Positions 26,787 to 35,612 of a stretch of DNA of 58,695 nucleotides are shown one piece after another. The notes beneath the pieces are model-generated. The model was not told where the DNA came from, did no database searches, and saw nothing but the letters and a program-made list of their open reading frames with translations. The DNA is from Rhizobium sullae. GTDB taxonomy: Bacteria > Pseudomonadota > Alphaproteobacteria > Rhizobiales > Rhizobiaceae. Position 1 is the stretch's first letter, and each line of letters begins with the position of its first letter. Both the position numbers and the translations under genes were made by a program. The stretch is taken from NCBI RefSeq assembly GCF_900169785.1, contig NZ_FWER01000032.1:1-58695 (forward strand), read 5' to 3'.

Positions 26787-27485
26787 TTATCTGTTCGCCT
26801 GCAGCGTGCGCGCACCCGCTGGACCGGCGATGATCGCAAGTGACGCCATATTGAGAAAAAGCCCGTGCTCGACGACGCCGGGTATCGAATTCAGCTCGCC
26901 CGAAAGCGCCTCTGCATCAGGAATGCGGCCAAAAGATGCGTCGATGATGTAGTGGCCGCCGTCCGTCGTAAACTCTCCGTCACCGGATTGGCGCAGCGTC
27001 AGGCTGCCCGTAAGGCCGAGCTTTGTGGCCTTCCTTTCGATCGCGATGCGCGTGGATACGAGGCCGAAGGGATTGACTTCGATCGGCAGCGGAAAGCGGC
27101 CGAGCGTCTCGACCAGCTTCGTTTCGTCGGCAATCACGATCACGCGGTCCGAAGCCGCCGCGACGATCTTTTCGCGCAGCAATGCCCCGCCGCCGCCCTT
27201 GACCAGGCGCAGCGCCGCATCGACCTCGTCGGCGCCGTCGACCGTCAGGTCGAGTTCGGGAAGTTCGTCGAGCGATTTCAGCGGCACGCCGAGCTCGACG
27301 CAAAGCCGCGCCGTGCGCTCCGACGTCGGAACTCCCTCGACCTTGAGGCCGCCCGCAACCTTCTCAGCAAGCAGGCGGACGAATTCCTCCGCCGTACTTC
27401 CCGTCCCGATCCCGAGGCGCATTCCGCTCTCGACATGGGCGAGTGCCGCCTCGGCAGCCTTGATCTTCATTTCGCGGGCGTCCAT
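26787..27485 (-). CDS. rpiA: Ribose-5-phosphate isomerase A
   Basis: 232 residues from the ATG at 27485, behind GGGAGAAGG; a longer frame to 27629 is not family-like. Conserved blocks: GIGTGSTAEEF (phosphate loop), DGADEVD, the KGGGGALLREKI catalytic segment, and VNPFGL. It interconverts ribose 5-phosphate and ribulose 5-phosphate in the pentose phosphate pathway. First gene of a likely two-gene unit with DUF2059, and divergent from gph. Confidence 0.95.
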   Translation of the reverse strand: MDAREMKIKAAEAALAHVESGMRLGIGTGSTAEEFVRLLAEKVAGGLKVEGVPTSERTARLCVELGVPLKSLDELPELDLTVDGADEVDAALRLVKGGGGALLREKIVAAASDRVIVIADETKLVETLGRFPLPIEVNPFGLVSTRIAIERKATKLGLTGSLTLRQSGDGEFTTDGGHYIIDASFGRIPDAEALSGELNSIPGVVEHGLFLNMASLAIIAGPAGARTLQANR

Positions 27486-27679
27486 GCGCCGCCTTCTCCC
27501 ATTGTTTCGTTGGATGTGCTGTTTACACGGCTCGTATGGCAAACGAAAGCCAAAATAATAGCAGGAAACCGAAATGCGAAAGCATCGCGCTGCGGCGTTG
27601 CGGCCATAGTCTTGGCGTTGCTTTTTCAATGCCCATCACCTACTGCGGGCAGACCGAATTTCATGAAGAGGCGATTTCC

Positions 27680-28387
27680 TTGACCCCTGCTCTTGTCGTA
27701 TTCGATCTCGACGGCACACTGCTCGATACCCATGCCGATCTCGTCGAAAGCCTGAATTTCACGATCGCCGCGCTCGATCTCGCGCCCGTCACCTATGCCG
27801 ATCTGACCCACCTCGTCGGACACGGCGCCAAAGTGATGATCGAGCGCGCCTGCAAACTGCGCGGTCATCCGCTGTCTGAGATCGAACTGCCGCCGCTACT
27901 GGAACGCTTCATCGCCCATTATACCGACACGATGCCCGGTCAGACGCAGCCCTATCCCGGCCTGGTTGCCGCAATGGATACCCTAAAAATCAAGGGGTAT
28001 AAGCTCGCCGTCTGCACCAACAAGCTGGAATCGCTTGCGCTGACGCTTCTGCGAAAACTCCGCCTCACCAGTTACTTCGACGCCATCACCGGCGGCGACA
28101 CCTTCGCCGTCCGCAAGCCCGATGCGCAGCACCTGACCGGCACGATCGAACGCGCCGGCGGAACGCCGGCGCGCAGCATCATGATCGGCGACAGCCTCAA
28201 CGACATCGCCGTCGCGAGAAACGCCAACGTCCCCTCGATCGCCGTCCCCTTCGGTTATTCCGACGTGCCTGTCGAAACGCTGGGGCCGGACCGGATCATC
28301 CTGCATTACGACGAACTGACGCCCGACCTCGTCGAAACGGTCATCCGCGATTATGCGCGGTCGAACGCGGTGGCCGTTTCTCGCTGA
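27680..28387 (+). CDS. gph: Phosphoglycolate phosphatase (HAD family)
   Basis: About 235 residues from the TTG at 27680, which puts the HAD nucleophile motif right at the start and gives the usual family length; AGAGG lies about 8 nt upstream. In-frame ATGs at 27536 and 27629 would add 48 or 17 atypical residues. Motif I is DLDGTLLDT, motif II is in VCTNK, motif III includes RKPDAQ, and motif IV is GDSLNDI. It removes phosphate from 2-phosphoglycolate, a product of DNA repair and oxygenase side reactions. Start choice is uncertain; function is fairly secure. Confidence 0.88.
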   Translation: MTPALVVFDLDGTLLDTHADLVESLNFTIAALDLAPVTYADLTHLVGHGAKVMIERACKLRGHPLSEIELPPLLERFIAHYTDTMPGQTQPYPGLVAAMDTLKIKGYKLAVCTNKLESLALTLLRKLRLTSYFDAITGGDTFAVRKPDAQHLTGTIERAGGTPARSIMIGDSLNDIAVARNANVPSIAVPFGYSDVPVETLGPDRIILHYDELTPDLVETVIRDYARSNAVAVSR

Positions 28388-28549
28388 AGCGACGGACCAC
28401 TCCAAAGTCACTGCCACCAGCGCGCCGATCGTTAGAGGCAGCTTGGCGTCACGAGCGAACATTGTTGCATGTTTGCCCGGCGGCGTTCCCTCATGTACGC
28501 CCATCGGAACCCGTTATCGCAGTTGGCAATCGCGCCTGATCGGTCGTCG

Positions 28550-29038
28550 CTAGTCCAGCACGACGACTGCTTCGACCTCGAACAGCATGCCGTCGAGCGC
28601 CAGTCTGGGCACGGGGATCAATGTCTGTGCCGGCAGCGCCTCGCCGAACGTTTCCTTGACGTGCTTGGTCAGCACCCCGAGCTTGGATTGGTCATGGTCT
28701 ACCACCAAGACCGTGAGCTTGACGACCTGATTCGGTTTCGCACCGACCCCCTCAAGCGCGGTGCGCAGGTTCGCATATGCCTGTTCCACTTGGACCGCGA
28801 AATCGGGCGACAGCGTCCCGGTGCTGTCTTCTCCGCCTTGGCCAGCAATGTAGGCAATCCGATTTCCGCCGGAAGCGATCACGGCGTGACTGTAGCCGTT
28901 CGGGGCCGGATTATAGAGGCCTTTCGGATTGACGATGGTCAGCTTGAGATCATTCTCATTCGCTGTCGCCGCAGTTTGAACTCCCATGGTCATTATGATT
29001 AGCCCTCCGGTAAGCAGATGCTTGATTGCGCGTGACAT
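28550..29038 (-). CDS. Exported RidA-like (YjgF/UK114) protein
   Basis: 162 residues. The first 27 form a signal peptide (SRAIKHLL, hydrophobic core, TAATA), unusual for RidA relatives, which are mostly cytosolic. The rest carries the RidA fold with AYIAGQGG, AVQVEQAYANLRTALEGVGA and the conserved arginine in PVPRLALDGMLFEVEAVV. Cytosolic RidA hydrolyses reactive enamines and imines; a periplasmic version must have another or additional role. Divergent from a TetR gene with a shared operator. Confidence 0.82.
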   Translation of the reverse strand: MSRAIKHLLTGGLIIMTMGVQTAATANENDLKLTIVNPKGLYNPAPNGYSHAVIASGGNRIAYIAGQGGEDSTGTLSPDFAVQVEQAYANLRTALEGVGAKPNQVVKLTVLVVDHDQSKLGVLTKHVKETFGEALPAQTLIPVPRLALDGMLFEVEAVVVLD

Positions 29039-29106
29039 GATTTTCTCTTAGCTCTGCGGACTGCCCTCGCGGCCGGCAGGATTGAACTTTAACCCATCGC
29101 CTATAT

Positions 29107-29161
29107 GATTGACTCGTACGGCGTACGAATTCAATCGCATCGTACGCCGTACGAGTCAATC
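29107..29161. promoter_or_regulatory. Double palindromic operator between ridA-like and tetR genes
   Basis: A 22-bp arm (29107-29128) is perfectly inverted at 29140-29161 with an 11-bp spacer. Each arm also contains its own palindrome, TCGTACGGCGTACGA on the left and TCGTACGCCGTACGA on the right, so two dimer sites are present. Each arm carries a TTGACT hexamer at its outer edge, a possible -35 element for transcription going either way. Position and symmetry point to the TetR protein encoded at 29229. Confidence 0.75.
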
Positions 29162-29228
29162 GGGCAGGATCGACGTTCGCCGCATTGCCGGCTCAAATCG
29201 ACGTTCTGATCAGCAGGGAAGACGACGA

Positions 29229-29927
29229 ATGGCAGCCAAAGGTAGCGGCGCGCAGAGTAAACAGTCTCAGCGGATAGGCGTGTCAATCCCGCCCGTGCAG
29301 GAACTGGGCAGCGAACAGCCTCTGTCTCTGGAACGTATCGTGGCGACTGCGGTAGAACTGCTGGACGCTCAGGGAGTCGACGGATTGAAGATGCGCCGGC
29401 TGGCCGATCGCCTCGGCTCTGGCGTGATGAGCCTATATTGGCATGTCGCCAACAAGGAGGAGGTCTTTGATCTGGCGCTCGACTCGGTTCTCGAATATCG
29501 CGGTCCGCCGCAAATCGTTGAGTCTCCAAGCTGGCGCGGGGACGTCGTTCATATGCTCGAAGACTGGCGTGCCAGCATGCTGCGCCATCCTTGGTCGGCA
29601 TCGCTGTTGCCGTGCCGGGCGCTCGGCCCGAACATCCTCAGTCGCCTGGAACTGCTGAGCAAGACCTTGTCCAGGGCCGGTGTAGCGGACGCAGATTTGA
29701 ACGTCGCGATATGGTCGCTCTGGAACTATGTGATGGGTGCCACCATCACCCGGGCGAGCTTCGACCTCTCGGACGACGACAGGGCCGCCGCGCAGCAGCG
29801 CCTTACACGTCTCAGCGAACACTACCCGACAATCGAACGCTCTCGTCTGCTGTTGGATAACGATTGGGACGGCGCTTTCCGGAAAGGCCTCGACTTCCTG
29901 CTTGATGGCCTCGCTCCGAGGCAATGA
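29229..29927 (+). CDS. TetR family transcriptional regulator
   Basis: About 232 residues from the ATG at 29229 with GGGAAG upstream; the frame begins at 29109 but that part overlaps the operator. The helix-turn-helix lies at about 35-85: ERIVATAVELLDAQGVDGLK, then RRLADRLGSGVMSLYWHVAN. The C-terminal domain resembles the TetR_C group of tetracycline-type repressors (WRGDVVHMLEDWRASMLRHP). It likely represses itself and the divergent ridA-like gene. Ligand unknown. Confidence 0.88.
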   Translation: MAAKGSGAQSKQSQRIGVSIPPVQELGSEQPLSLERIVATAVELLDAQGVDGLKMRRLADRLGSGVMSLYWHVANKEEVFDLALDSVLEYRGPPQIVESPSWRGDVVHMLEDWRASMLRHPWSASLLPCRALGPNILSRLELLSKTLSRAGVADADLNVAIWSLWNYVMGATITRASFDLSDDDRAAAQQRLTRLSEHYPTIERSRLLLDNDWDGAFRKGLDFLLDGLAPRQ

Positions 29928-30130
29928 ATATTCGTCATTCCCTGGACGGGACGGTGCTGGTTTACCTCGACATCGCGCGCCGGTGCCGTGGGTATCGGGG
30001 TTACTGCCGGCACACCGCTCCCGTCACGCCTGACCCCAATACGCTACGACAATGTCGCGTTGGGCGGCAAATAAGCCGCCGCTCGCGGCCATAACGCCGA
30101 ACTTTCGAACGTTCAAACCAAAAAGAAAAA

Positions 30131-30148
30131 GCGGCCTCAAAAAGCCGC
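30131..30148 (-). terminator. Terminator of the L,D-transpeptidase gene
   Basis: GCGGC (30131-30135) pairs with GCCGC (30144-30148); on the minus strand the stem is followed by TTTTTCTTTT. It lies 28 nt past the stop of the gene at 30176. Confidence 0.7.
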
Positions 30149-30175
30149 CCTCTCCTCATTCCGGAACGAAGCCGC

Positions 30176-32038
30176 TCAGATCTGAGCGTCGCGTGCCTTC
30201 GTCGTCGCCTCGAATGCCTTCTCGACGTAGGCATCGCGGCCGTAGACATCATCGAAATACTCGACGGCGCCGTCCTTGTTCGGCCAGGCGGTGAAGTAGG
30301 ACACGTAGACCGGCACCTTCTGTGGCACGGAGACGGCCTTGTTCTGGCCTGCGGCGATCTGCTTCGCCACATCAGCCACGCTCGTGTTGAGCACGGCGGC
30401 AGCCATCGCGCGCGGATCGGCAAGACGCACGCAGCCATGGCTCAGCGCCCGCATGTCGCGCTTGAAGAAACTCTTCGAAGGCGTGTCATGCATGTAGATC
30501 GCATGGCTGTTCGGGAACAAGATCTTCAGTTCGCCTAGCGCATTGTCGCCACTCGGCGGCTGGCGCACGGAGACATTGGAGGTCGAGCCGTACCAGTCGA
30601 CGCTGGAAGACGGAACCGCGTGGCCGTTGATCGCGACTTCATAGCCGAGGCGGTCGAGATAGTCCGGATCGGCGCGCAGCTTCGGCAGCATCTCGTTGAT
30701 GATGATCGACTGCGGAACGCCCCAGAACGGATTGAACTCGACGGTCTCGATCTCGTCCTGGAAAAAATAGGTCTGGTTGGACTTCTGGCCGACCACGACG
30801 CGCATAGACAACTGTTCCTTGTTGTCGTTGTGGTAATAGACCATGAAGGCCGGCTGGTTGATGAAGACGTAACGCGAGCCGAGATCTTCCGGCAGCCAGC
30901 GCGCCTGCTCCATGGCGACGATGAGCTTCTTAATCTTCGAAGTGTTGCTGTCGCCGCCGGTCATGATACGAACGGTCGCTTGGCCGATCACGCCGTCTGG
31001 CTTCAGGTTATGTTCCTTCTGGAAATCCTCGACCAGCGAAACCAGCTCCGGCGAATAATCGAAACCACCGCTGTAAGCCGCCAATGTCGCCGCGTGCTCT
31101 GCCTTCAGCGCTTCCGAGCCGTTCCTGCCGATCGCCTTGACGATATTGGCGACTTCCGGCGAACTGTCGCCCGGCCGCAGTAGCCGATCGAGCGAGATGG
31201 CGATCGGCCCTTCGCCCGCCGTCTCGGCCTTGAGCTTGGCGAGTTCGGCCTTGAGCGCTGCGAACTGCGGGCCGTCCGGCGTGCGGCTGGTCAGATAGGC
31301 GCCGATATCGGGGCTCATGCGCGACAGCTTCAGAACCGGATCGAGGTTGACTTGCTTGCGTCTAAAATCGTGGTAGCCCGAAATCCTATTCGGATCGATG
31401 CGTCCACGCACCGTGTCTTGAACATAAGCGAGCACCTTCGCGGAAAGCTGCAGCTCGAATTGCGCAAGCGCGCGGTCGCGGCCAGCCGGATCCGGATTGG
31501 CCGGATCGACAACCGGCAGGTCGACGGCGTAGTCGGCCGGATCCAGGCCGACCGAATCGACGCTAGCGAGGAAGGTCATCGCCGCCTTGGCGCGATCGTT
31601 GATCTCGGTGCCCGCCAACCAGACGAAGGGGTTCTTTGAGCCGCCGTAATAGGCTTCGAGCGTCTTTGCGACATTTACGTCTGCGCGAACCTTCGCTTCG
31701 GCGAGGAACCGGCGTTCGACGCCCGCCGGCGCCATGACCGTTTCACCGGATGCAGACGCGATCGCCCCCGTCACCGTCGGCTCGGTAAACTTGGCGATAT
31801 CGACGAAGCGCATCGCATCCGGCTTGTAGGTGTAGTAGCGCGGACCGCTGACCTTCGGCAGCGGCATGGCCGGCATCTCGCCGAACTGGCCCGGATTGAC
31901 CGGATTGATGATCGGGGTCCGCCCGCGGTCGCCGCGAATCATGTCCATCAGCGTATAGGCGTGTGCCGGCGTGGCCATCGCCGCAAATCCGCAGGAAAGT
32001 GCCAGTGCGGAGACCGCACCCTTGAAAAACGATGTCAT
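30176..32038 (-). CDS. L,D-transpeptidase (YcbB-type)
   Basis: About 620 residues from the ATG at 32038, which gives a proper signal peptide (SFFKGAVSALALSCGFAAMA, cleavage near AHA). The mature protein has a helical scaffold domain, a peptidoglycan-binding domain (LVEDFQKEHNLKPDGVIGQA) and a C-terminal YkuD domain with the catalytic motif SHGCVRLADP. Such enzymes make 3-3 cross-links in peptidoglycan or attach proteins to it; rhizobia rely heavily on them. Monocistronic with its own terminator. Confidence 0.92.
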   Translation of the reverse strand: MTSFFKGAVSALALSCGFAAMATPAHAYTLMDMIRGDRGRTPIINPVNPGQFGEMPAMPLPKVSGPRYYTYKPDAMRFVDIAKFTEPTVTGAIASASGETVMAPAGVERRFLAEAKVRADVNVAKTLEAYYGGSKNPFVWLAGTEINDRAKAAMTFLASVDSVGLDPADYAVDLPVVDPANPDPAGRDRALAQFELQLSAKVLAYVQDTVRGRIDPNRISGYHDFRRKQVNLDPVLKLSRMSPDIGAYLTSRTPDGPQFAALKAELAKLKAETAGEGPIAISLDRLLRPGDSSPEVANIVKAIGRNGSEALKAEHAATLAAYSGGFDYSPELVSLVEDFQKEHNLKPDGVIGQATVRIMTGGDSNTSKIKKLIVAMEQARWLPEDLGSRYVFINQPAFMVYYHNDNKEQLSMRVVVGQKSNQTYFFQDEIETVEFNPFWGVPQSIIINEMLPKLRADPDYLDRLGYEVAINGHAVPSSSVDWYGSTSNVSVRQPPSGDNALGELKILFPNSHAIYMHDTPSKSFFKRDMRALSHGCVRLADPRAMAAAVLNTSVADVAKQIAAGQNKAVSVPQKVPVYVSYFTAWPNKDGAVEYFDDVYGRDAYVEKAFEATTKARDAQI

Positions 32039-32450
32039 GCTTTTTCCAGTCCCAGTATCACGCTGTCCTTGGTATGGGCCAAGCCCAACCATTTCAAAAT
32101 TCATATAGTCTGGCTTTCCCGGTCCATTGGCAGAAACCGGCTCCGAACGCCAGAAGCACCGGCACAACTTGTGTGACGCCGTCAAAGCGTGCCGCCGGCA
32201 AGCAGTTCACACAAAATTATGAAATTATTAGTTAATTTTTTACCGAATTTCGCGCGGTCGCCACAGTGGTCAAACGCGCCCTCGAGGCATAAAGTTTCAA
32301 GCGTGTCCCAAAAACCACGAAGAACACCCCTAAAACATGAATACTGCTTTCATATTTCGTCTCCGTCCCGGTTTTCTTGGAAGGCGTTCGGACCTATAAG
32401 ACCGGCCTGAAACGAACGCGCTCCGGCGCATGCGACAGGAAGGCATGGCT
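32039..32450. other. Divergent intergenic region before fumC
   Basis: About 410 bp between the L,D-transpeptidase and fumC starts. The stretch 32210-32250 is AT-rich (TTATGAAATTATTAGTTAAT) and may hold promoter elements for either gene. No gene, hairpin or repeat is evident. Confidence 0.5.
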
Positions 32451-33842
32451 ATGACCTCGACCCGTACCGAAACAGACACCTTTGGCCCGATCGACGTGGC
32501 GAGCGACCGATACTGGGGCGCCCAGGCGCAGCGTTCACTTGGCAACTTCAAGATCGGTTGGGAAAAGCAGCCGCTGTCGATCGTGCGCGCCCTGGGAATC
32601 GTCAAGCAGGCGGCGGCGCGGGTGAACATGGAACTCGACCAGCTCGATAGGGCAATCGGCAAGGCGATCGTCGACGCCGCTCAAGAAGTCATCGACGGCA
32701 AGCTCAACGACCATTTCCCGCTTGTCGTCTGGCAGACGGGTTCGGGCACCCAGTCGAACATGAATGCCAACGAAGTGATCTCCAACCGGGCGATCGAAAT
32801 GCTCGGCGGCGTCATGGGCTCCAAGAAGCCGGTGCACCCGAACGATCACGTCAACATGAGCCAGTCATCGAACGATACCTACCCGACTGCAATGCACATC
32901 GCCTGCGCCGAGCAAATCGACCGTCACTTGCTGCCGGCCCTCAGGCACCTGCATGCTGCCCTCGACATGAAGGTCGTCGAGTTCAACCACATCATCAAGA
33001 TCGGCCGTACGCATACCCAGGATGCGACGCCGCTGACGCTCGGCCAGGAATTCTCCGGCTATGCAGCCCAGGTCGGTTCAGCCATCAAGCGCATCGAGAT
33101 GACGCTTCCCGGCCTTTGCGAGCTGGCGCAGGGCGGCACTGCCGTCGGCACCGGGCTGAATGCGCCGGCCGGCTTTGCAGAAAAGGTGGCCGGAGAGATT
33201 GCGAAGATTACCGATATGCCGTTCGTCACCGCGCCGAACAAGTTCGAGGCGCTCGCCTCGCACGACAGTATGGTTTTCAGCCACGGCGCGATCAATGCCG
33301 CGGCAGCCGCCCTCTTCAAGATCGCCAACGACATCCGCCTGCTTGGTTCCGGTCCGCGCGCAGGCCTCGGCGAATTGTCGCTGCCGGAAAACGAACCCGG
33401 CTCGTCGATCATGCCCGGAAAGGTCAACCCGACGCAATGCGAGGCGCTGACGCAGGTCTGCGCCCACGTCTTCGGCAATCACGCCGCCCTTACCTTCGCC
33501 GGCAGCCAGGGCCATTTCGAGCTCAATGTCTACAACCCGATGATGGCCTACAACTTCCTGCAGTCCGTCCAGCTTCTCGGCGATGCCGCCATCTCCTTCA
33601 CCGACAACTGCGTCGTCGGCATCGAAGCCCGCGAAGACAATATCAAGGCCGGGCTGGAACGCTCGCTCATGCTCGTCACCGCGCTTGCCCCGACGATCGG
33701 CTACGACAACGCCGCCAAGATCGCCAAGACGGCCCACAAGAACGGCACGACCTTGAAGGAAGAAGCGCTTGCAAGCGGGCTCGTCACCTCCGAACAGTAC
33801 GACGAGATCGTCCGCCCTGAACAGATGATCGGCCCGAAGTAA
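32451..33842 (+). CDS. fumC: Class II fumarate hydratase
   Basis: 463 residues from the ATG at 32451, with AGGAAGG 7 nt upstream; earlier in-frame ATGs at 32430 and 32445 fit less well. Family motifs: GSGTQSNMNANEVI, the DHVNMSQSSNDTYPTAMH active-site block, GRTHTQDATPLTLGQE and the signature GSSIMPGKVNPTQ. It interconverts fumarate and malate in the TCA cycle, without iron and oxygen-stable. A strong terminator follows. Confidence 0.96.
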   Translation: MTSTRTETDTFGPIDVASDRYWGAQAQRSLGNFKIGWEKQPLSIVRALGIVKQAAARVNMELDQLDRAIGKAIVDAAQEVIDGKLNDHFPLVVWQTGSGTQSNMNANEVISNRAIEMLGGVMGSKKPVHPNDHVNMSQSSNDTYPTAMHIACAEQIDRHLLPALRHLHAALDMKVVEFNHIIKIGRTHTQDATPLTLGQEFSGYAAQVGSAIKRIEMTLPGLCELAQGGTAVGTGLNAPAGFAEKVAGEIAKITDMPFVTAPNKFEALASHDSMVFSHGAINAAAAALFKIANDIRLLGSGPRAGLGELSLPENEPGSSIMPGKVNPTQCEALTQVCAHVFGNHAALTFAGSQGHFELNVYNPMMAYNFLQSVQLLGDAAISFTDNCVVGIEAREDNIKAGLERSLMLVTALAPTIGYDNAAKIAKTAHKNGTTLKEEALASGLVTSEQYDEIVRPEQMIGPK

Positions 33843-33923
33843 CGGACGCAATCTCTTCACGCTGCGAAATCGATACGGCAGGCAAGAACGGCCGGACTAT
33901 TCCCTGATACCGACAACACGAAA

Positions 33924-33956
33924 AAAAGGCTCGCAGAGGTCAGTCGCGAGCCTTTT
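33924..33956 (+). terminator. Rho-independent terminator of fumC
   Basis: AAAAGGCTCGC (33924-33934) pairs perfectly with GCGAGCCTTTT (33946-33956), 11 bp with an 11-nt loop, followed by GCCTTTT. It lies 81 nt after the fumC stop. Confidence 0.85.
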
Positions 33957-34397
33957 GCCTTTTGATCGGCTGACATGGGCCTGGGATTGCCCGCGCGAAG
34001 CCTTAGCCGGCCGACATGACGAACATATAAATCAAAACTCAGCTCGACATTGGACTCGCAAAATATTTTTCGCGCTCTTGGTACTATTTATCAATTAAAT
34101 CATCATCATATTCTTAATAATATATCCCTAATTCGCAATCTATACTTTATCACAACTTTATCAAAAGTTGCATTTGCGACAGCAGTATGACGTTTTCATC
34201 AATAATATTGTGCTTTTTCAGCAACATTAGAACTTAAGTTCTTCATGTAATTTAGTTTTTATTTTGCCGTGTTTTTCGCCCTGTACGCACGCCTCCGAAA
34301 TCGGGGGCATACGCCGGTTTCATAAACAAGGGGCCTGGGAGAGGGAATGCCGCTGGCAAATCCCAGCCCCTCTCGAAACTCGCATTGGAGGTTATCC
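33957..34397 (+). promoter_or_regulatory. AT-rich porin promoter and leader region
   Basis: About 440 bp with no gene. From 34020 to 34265 it is strikingly AT-rich for this GC-rich genome. It includes CAACTTT-ATCA-AAAGTTG (34153-34170) and the perfect 14-bp palindrome AGAACTTAAGTTCT (34229-34242), both candidate operators. The GC-rich part nearest the gene carries a leader hairpin, listed separately. The layout suggests a strong, regulated promoter for the porin gene. Confidence 0.55.
34330..34370 (+). promoter_or_regulatory. 5' leader hairpin of the porin mRNA
   Basis: GGGG-C-CTGGGA (34330-34340) pairs with TCCCAGCCCC (34361-34370), with one bulged C. An inner TGCC/GGCA stem (34348-34351 and 34355-34358) adds to it. 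It ends 16 nt before the Shine-Dalgarno GGAGG at 34387-34391. It could stabilise the mRNA or present a small-RNA target. Confidence 0.55.
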
Positions 34398-35450
34398 ATG
34401 AACATCAAGAGCCTTCTTCTTGGCTCCGCTGCTGCTCTCGCAGCAGTTTCCGGCGCCCAGGCTGCCGACGCCATCGTCGCTGCCGAGCCGGAGCCGGTTG
34501 AATACGTTCGCGTCTGCGACGCTTACGGCACCGGCTACTTCTACATCCCGGGCACGGAAACCTGCCTCAAGATCCAGGGTTACATCCGCTTCCAGGTTGA
34601 CTGGTCTGCTGGCGATATTGCTGACCAGACTTACGGTGGTGAAGACTGGTCCGCTCGTACCCGCGGTCAGGTAGCCTTTACGGCCAAGAGCGACACCGAA
34701 TATGGTCCGCTCACCGGCGTTATCGTCTATCAGGCGAACTTCCGTCCGAACGGCCCTGCTAATCTTAGCGATAGCGTCCAGAATTCCACGGTCATCGATC
34801 AAGCTTACATCGACATCGCTGGCTTCCGCGTCGGTAAGTTCGTCAACTGGTGGGATGCCGACTTCTCCGGTGAAACTGAATCCATCAACAACAACACCAA
34901 CTTCAACTCCATCCGTTACCAGTACGACTCCGGCGACTTCTATGCTGGTCTCGCTGTCGAAGAACTGACGAGCTTTATCGAACACGGTGGCAACAACATC
35001 GGTATCGACGGTGCTATCGGTGGCAAGTTCGGCGCCATCAAGGCAGAGCTTCTCGCTGCGTACGATGTCGATGCGGAAGCAGTCGCTCTCCGCGCCGTCG
35101 TGTACGCTGATATCGGTCCGGGCACTTTCGGCCTCGCAGGTCTTTATGCCGACAAGCCAAACAACTACTACAAGAACGGCGAGTGGGCCATCGCTGCTCA
35201 GTATGCTGTCAAGGCGACCGACAAGTTCACCATCACACCTGCTGTCCAGTACACGGACAGCATTGATGTCAACGCAGATGGCGACTTCGATGGTGGTAAC
35301 GAATGGCGTGCTGGCGTCACGCTCGACTACAAGATCGTCGAGAACCTGTCGACGAAGCTGACCGTCAACTACATCAGCCAGGACCACGATAACGGCGATG
35401 AAGATGAAGACGGCGTAAAGGGCTTCTTCCGCCTGCAGCGTTCGTTCTAA
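34398..35450 (+). CDS. ropA: Outer-membrane porin (RopA/Omp2b family)
   Basis: 350 residues from the ATG at 34398, which has a perfect GGAGG 6 nt upstream. Signal peptide MNIKSLLLGSAAALAAVSGA, cleaved after AQA. Mature protein: the family start EYVRVCDAYGTGYFYIPGTE with a Cys pair, GYIRFQVDW, many alternating beta-strands, and a C-terminal aromatic residue (LQRSF) needed for outer-membrane assembly. Forms a passive channel for small solutes. Codon choice is biased toward a narrow set (for example AAC, GGT, GCT), consistent with high expression. Own terminator. Confidence 0.93.
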   Translation: MNIKSLLLGSAAALAAVSGAQAADAIVAAEPEPVEYVRVCDAYGTGYFYIPGTETCLKIQGYIRFQVDWSAGDIADQTYGGEDWSARTRGQVAFTAKSDTEYGPLTGVIVYQANFRPNGPANLSDSVQNSTVIDQAYIDIAGFRVGKFVNWWDADFSGETESINNNTNFNSIRYQYDSGDFYAGLAVEELTSFIEHGGNNIGIDGAIGGKFGAIKAELLAAYDVDAEAVALRAVVYADIGPGTFGLAGLYADKPNNYYKNGEWAIAAQYAVKATDKFTITPAVQYTDSIDVNADGDFDGGNEWRAGVTLDYKIVENLSTKLTVNYISQDHDNGDEDEDGVKGFFRLQRSF

Positions 35451-35475
35451 TCGCTTCTGACCTAATCGGATCGAG

Positions 35476-35500
35476 GCCCGTCCGGTCATGCCGGGCGGGC
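35476..35500 (+). terminator. Rho-independent terminator of the porin gene
   Basis: GCCCGTCCGG (35476-35485) pairs with CCGGGCGGGC (35491-35500) with one G-T pair, then TTTTT. Starts 26 nt after the stop. Confidence 0.9.
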
Positions 35501-35612
35501 TTTTTGTCGCGCAGGCGCGGCCTCATGATCGCTGCCGATTGCATTTGCCGCTCGCCGGATTTAGATCGGTTCCAAACTGCGCGCCGCCCAATTCTCAAGA
35601 AAGGTCACTTCG

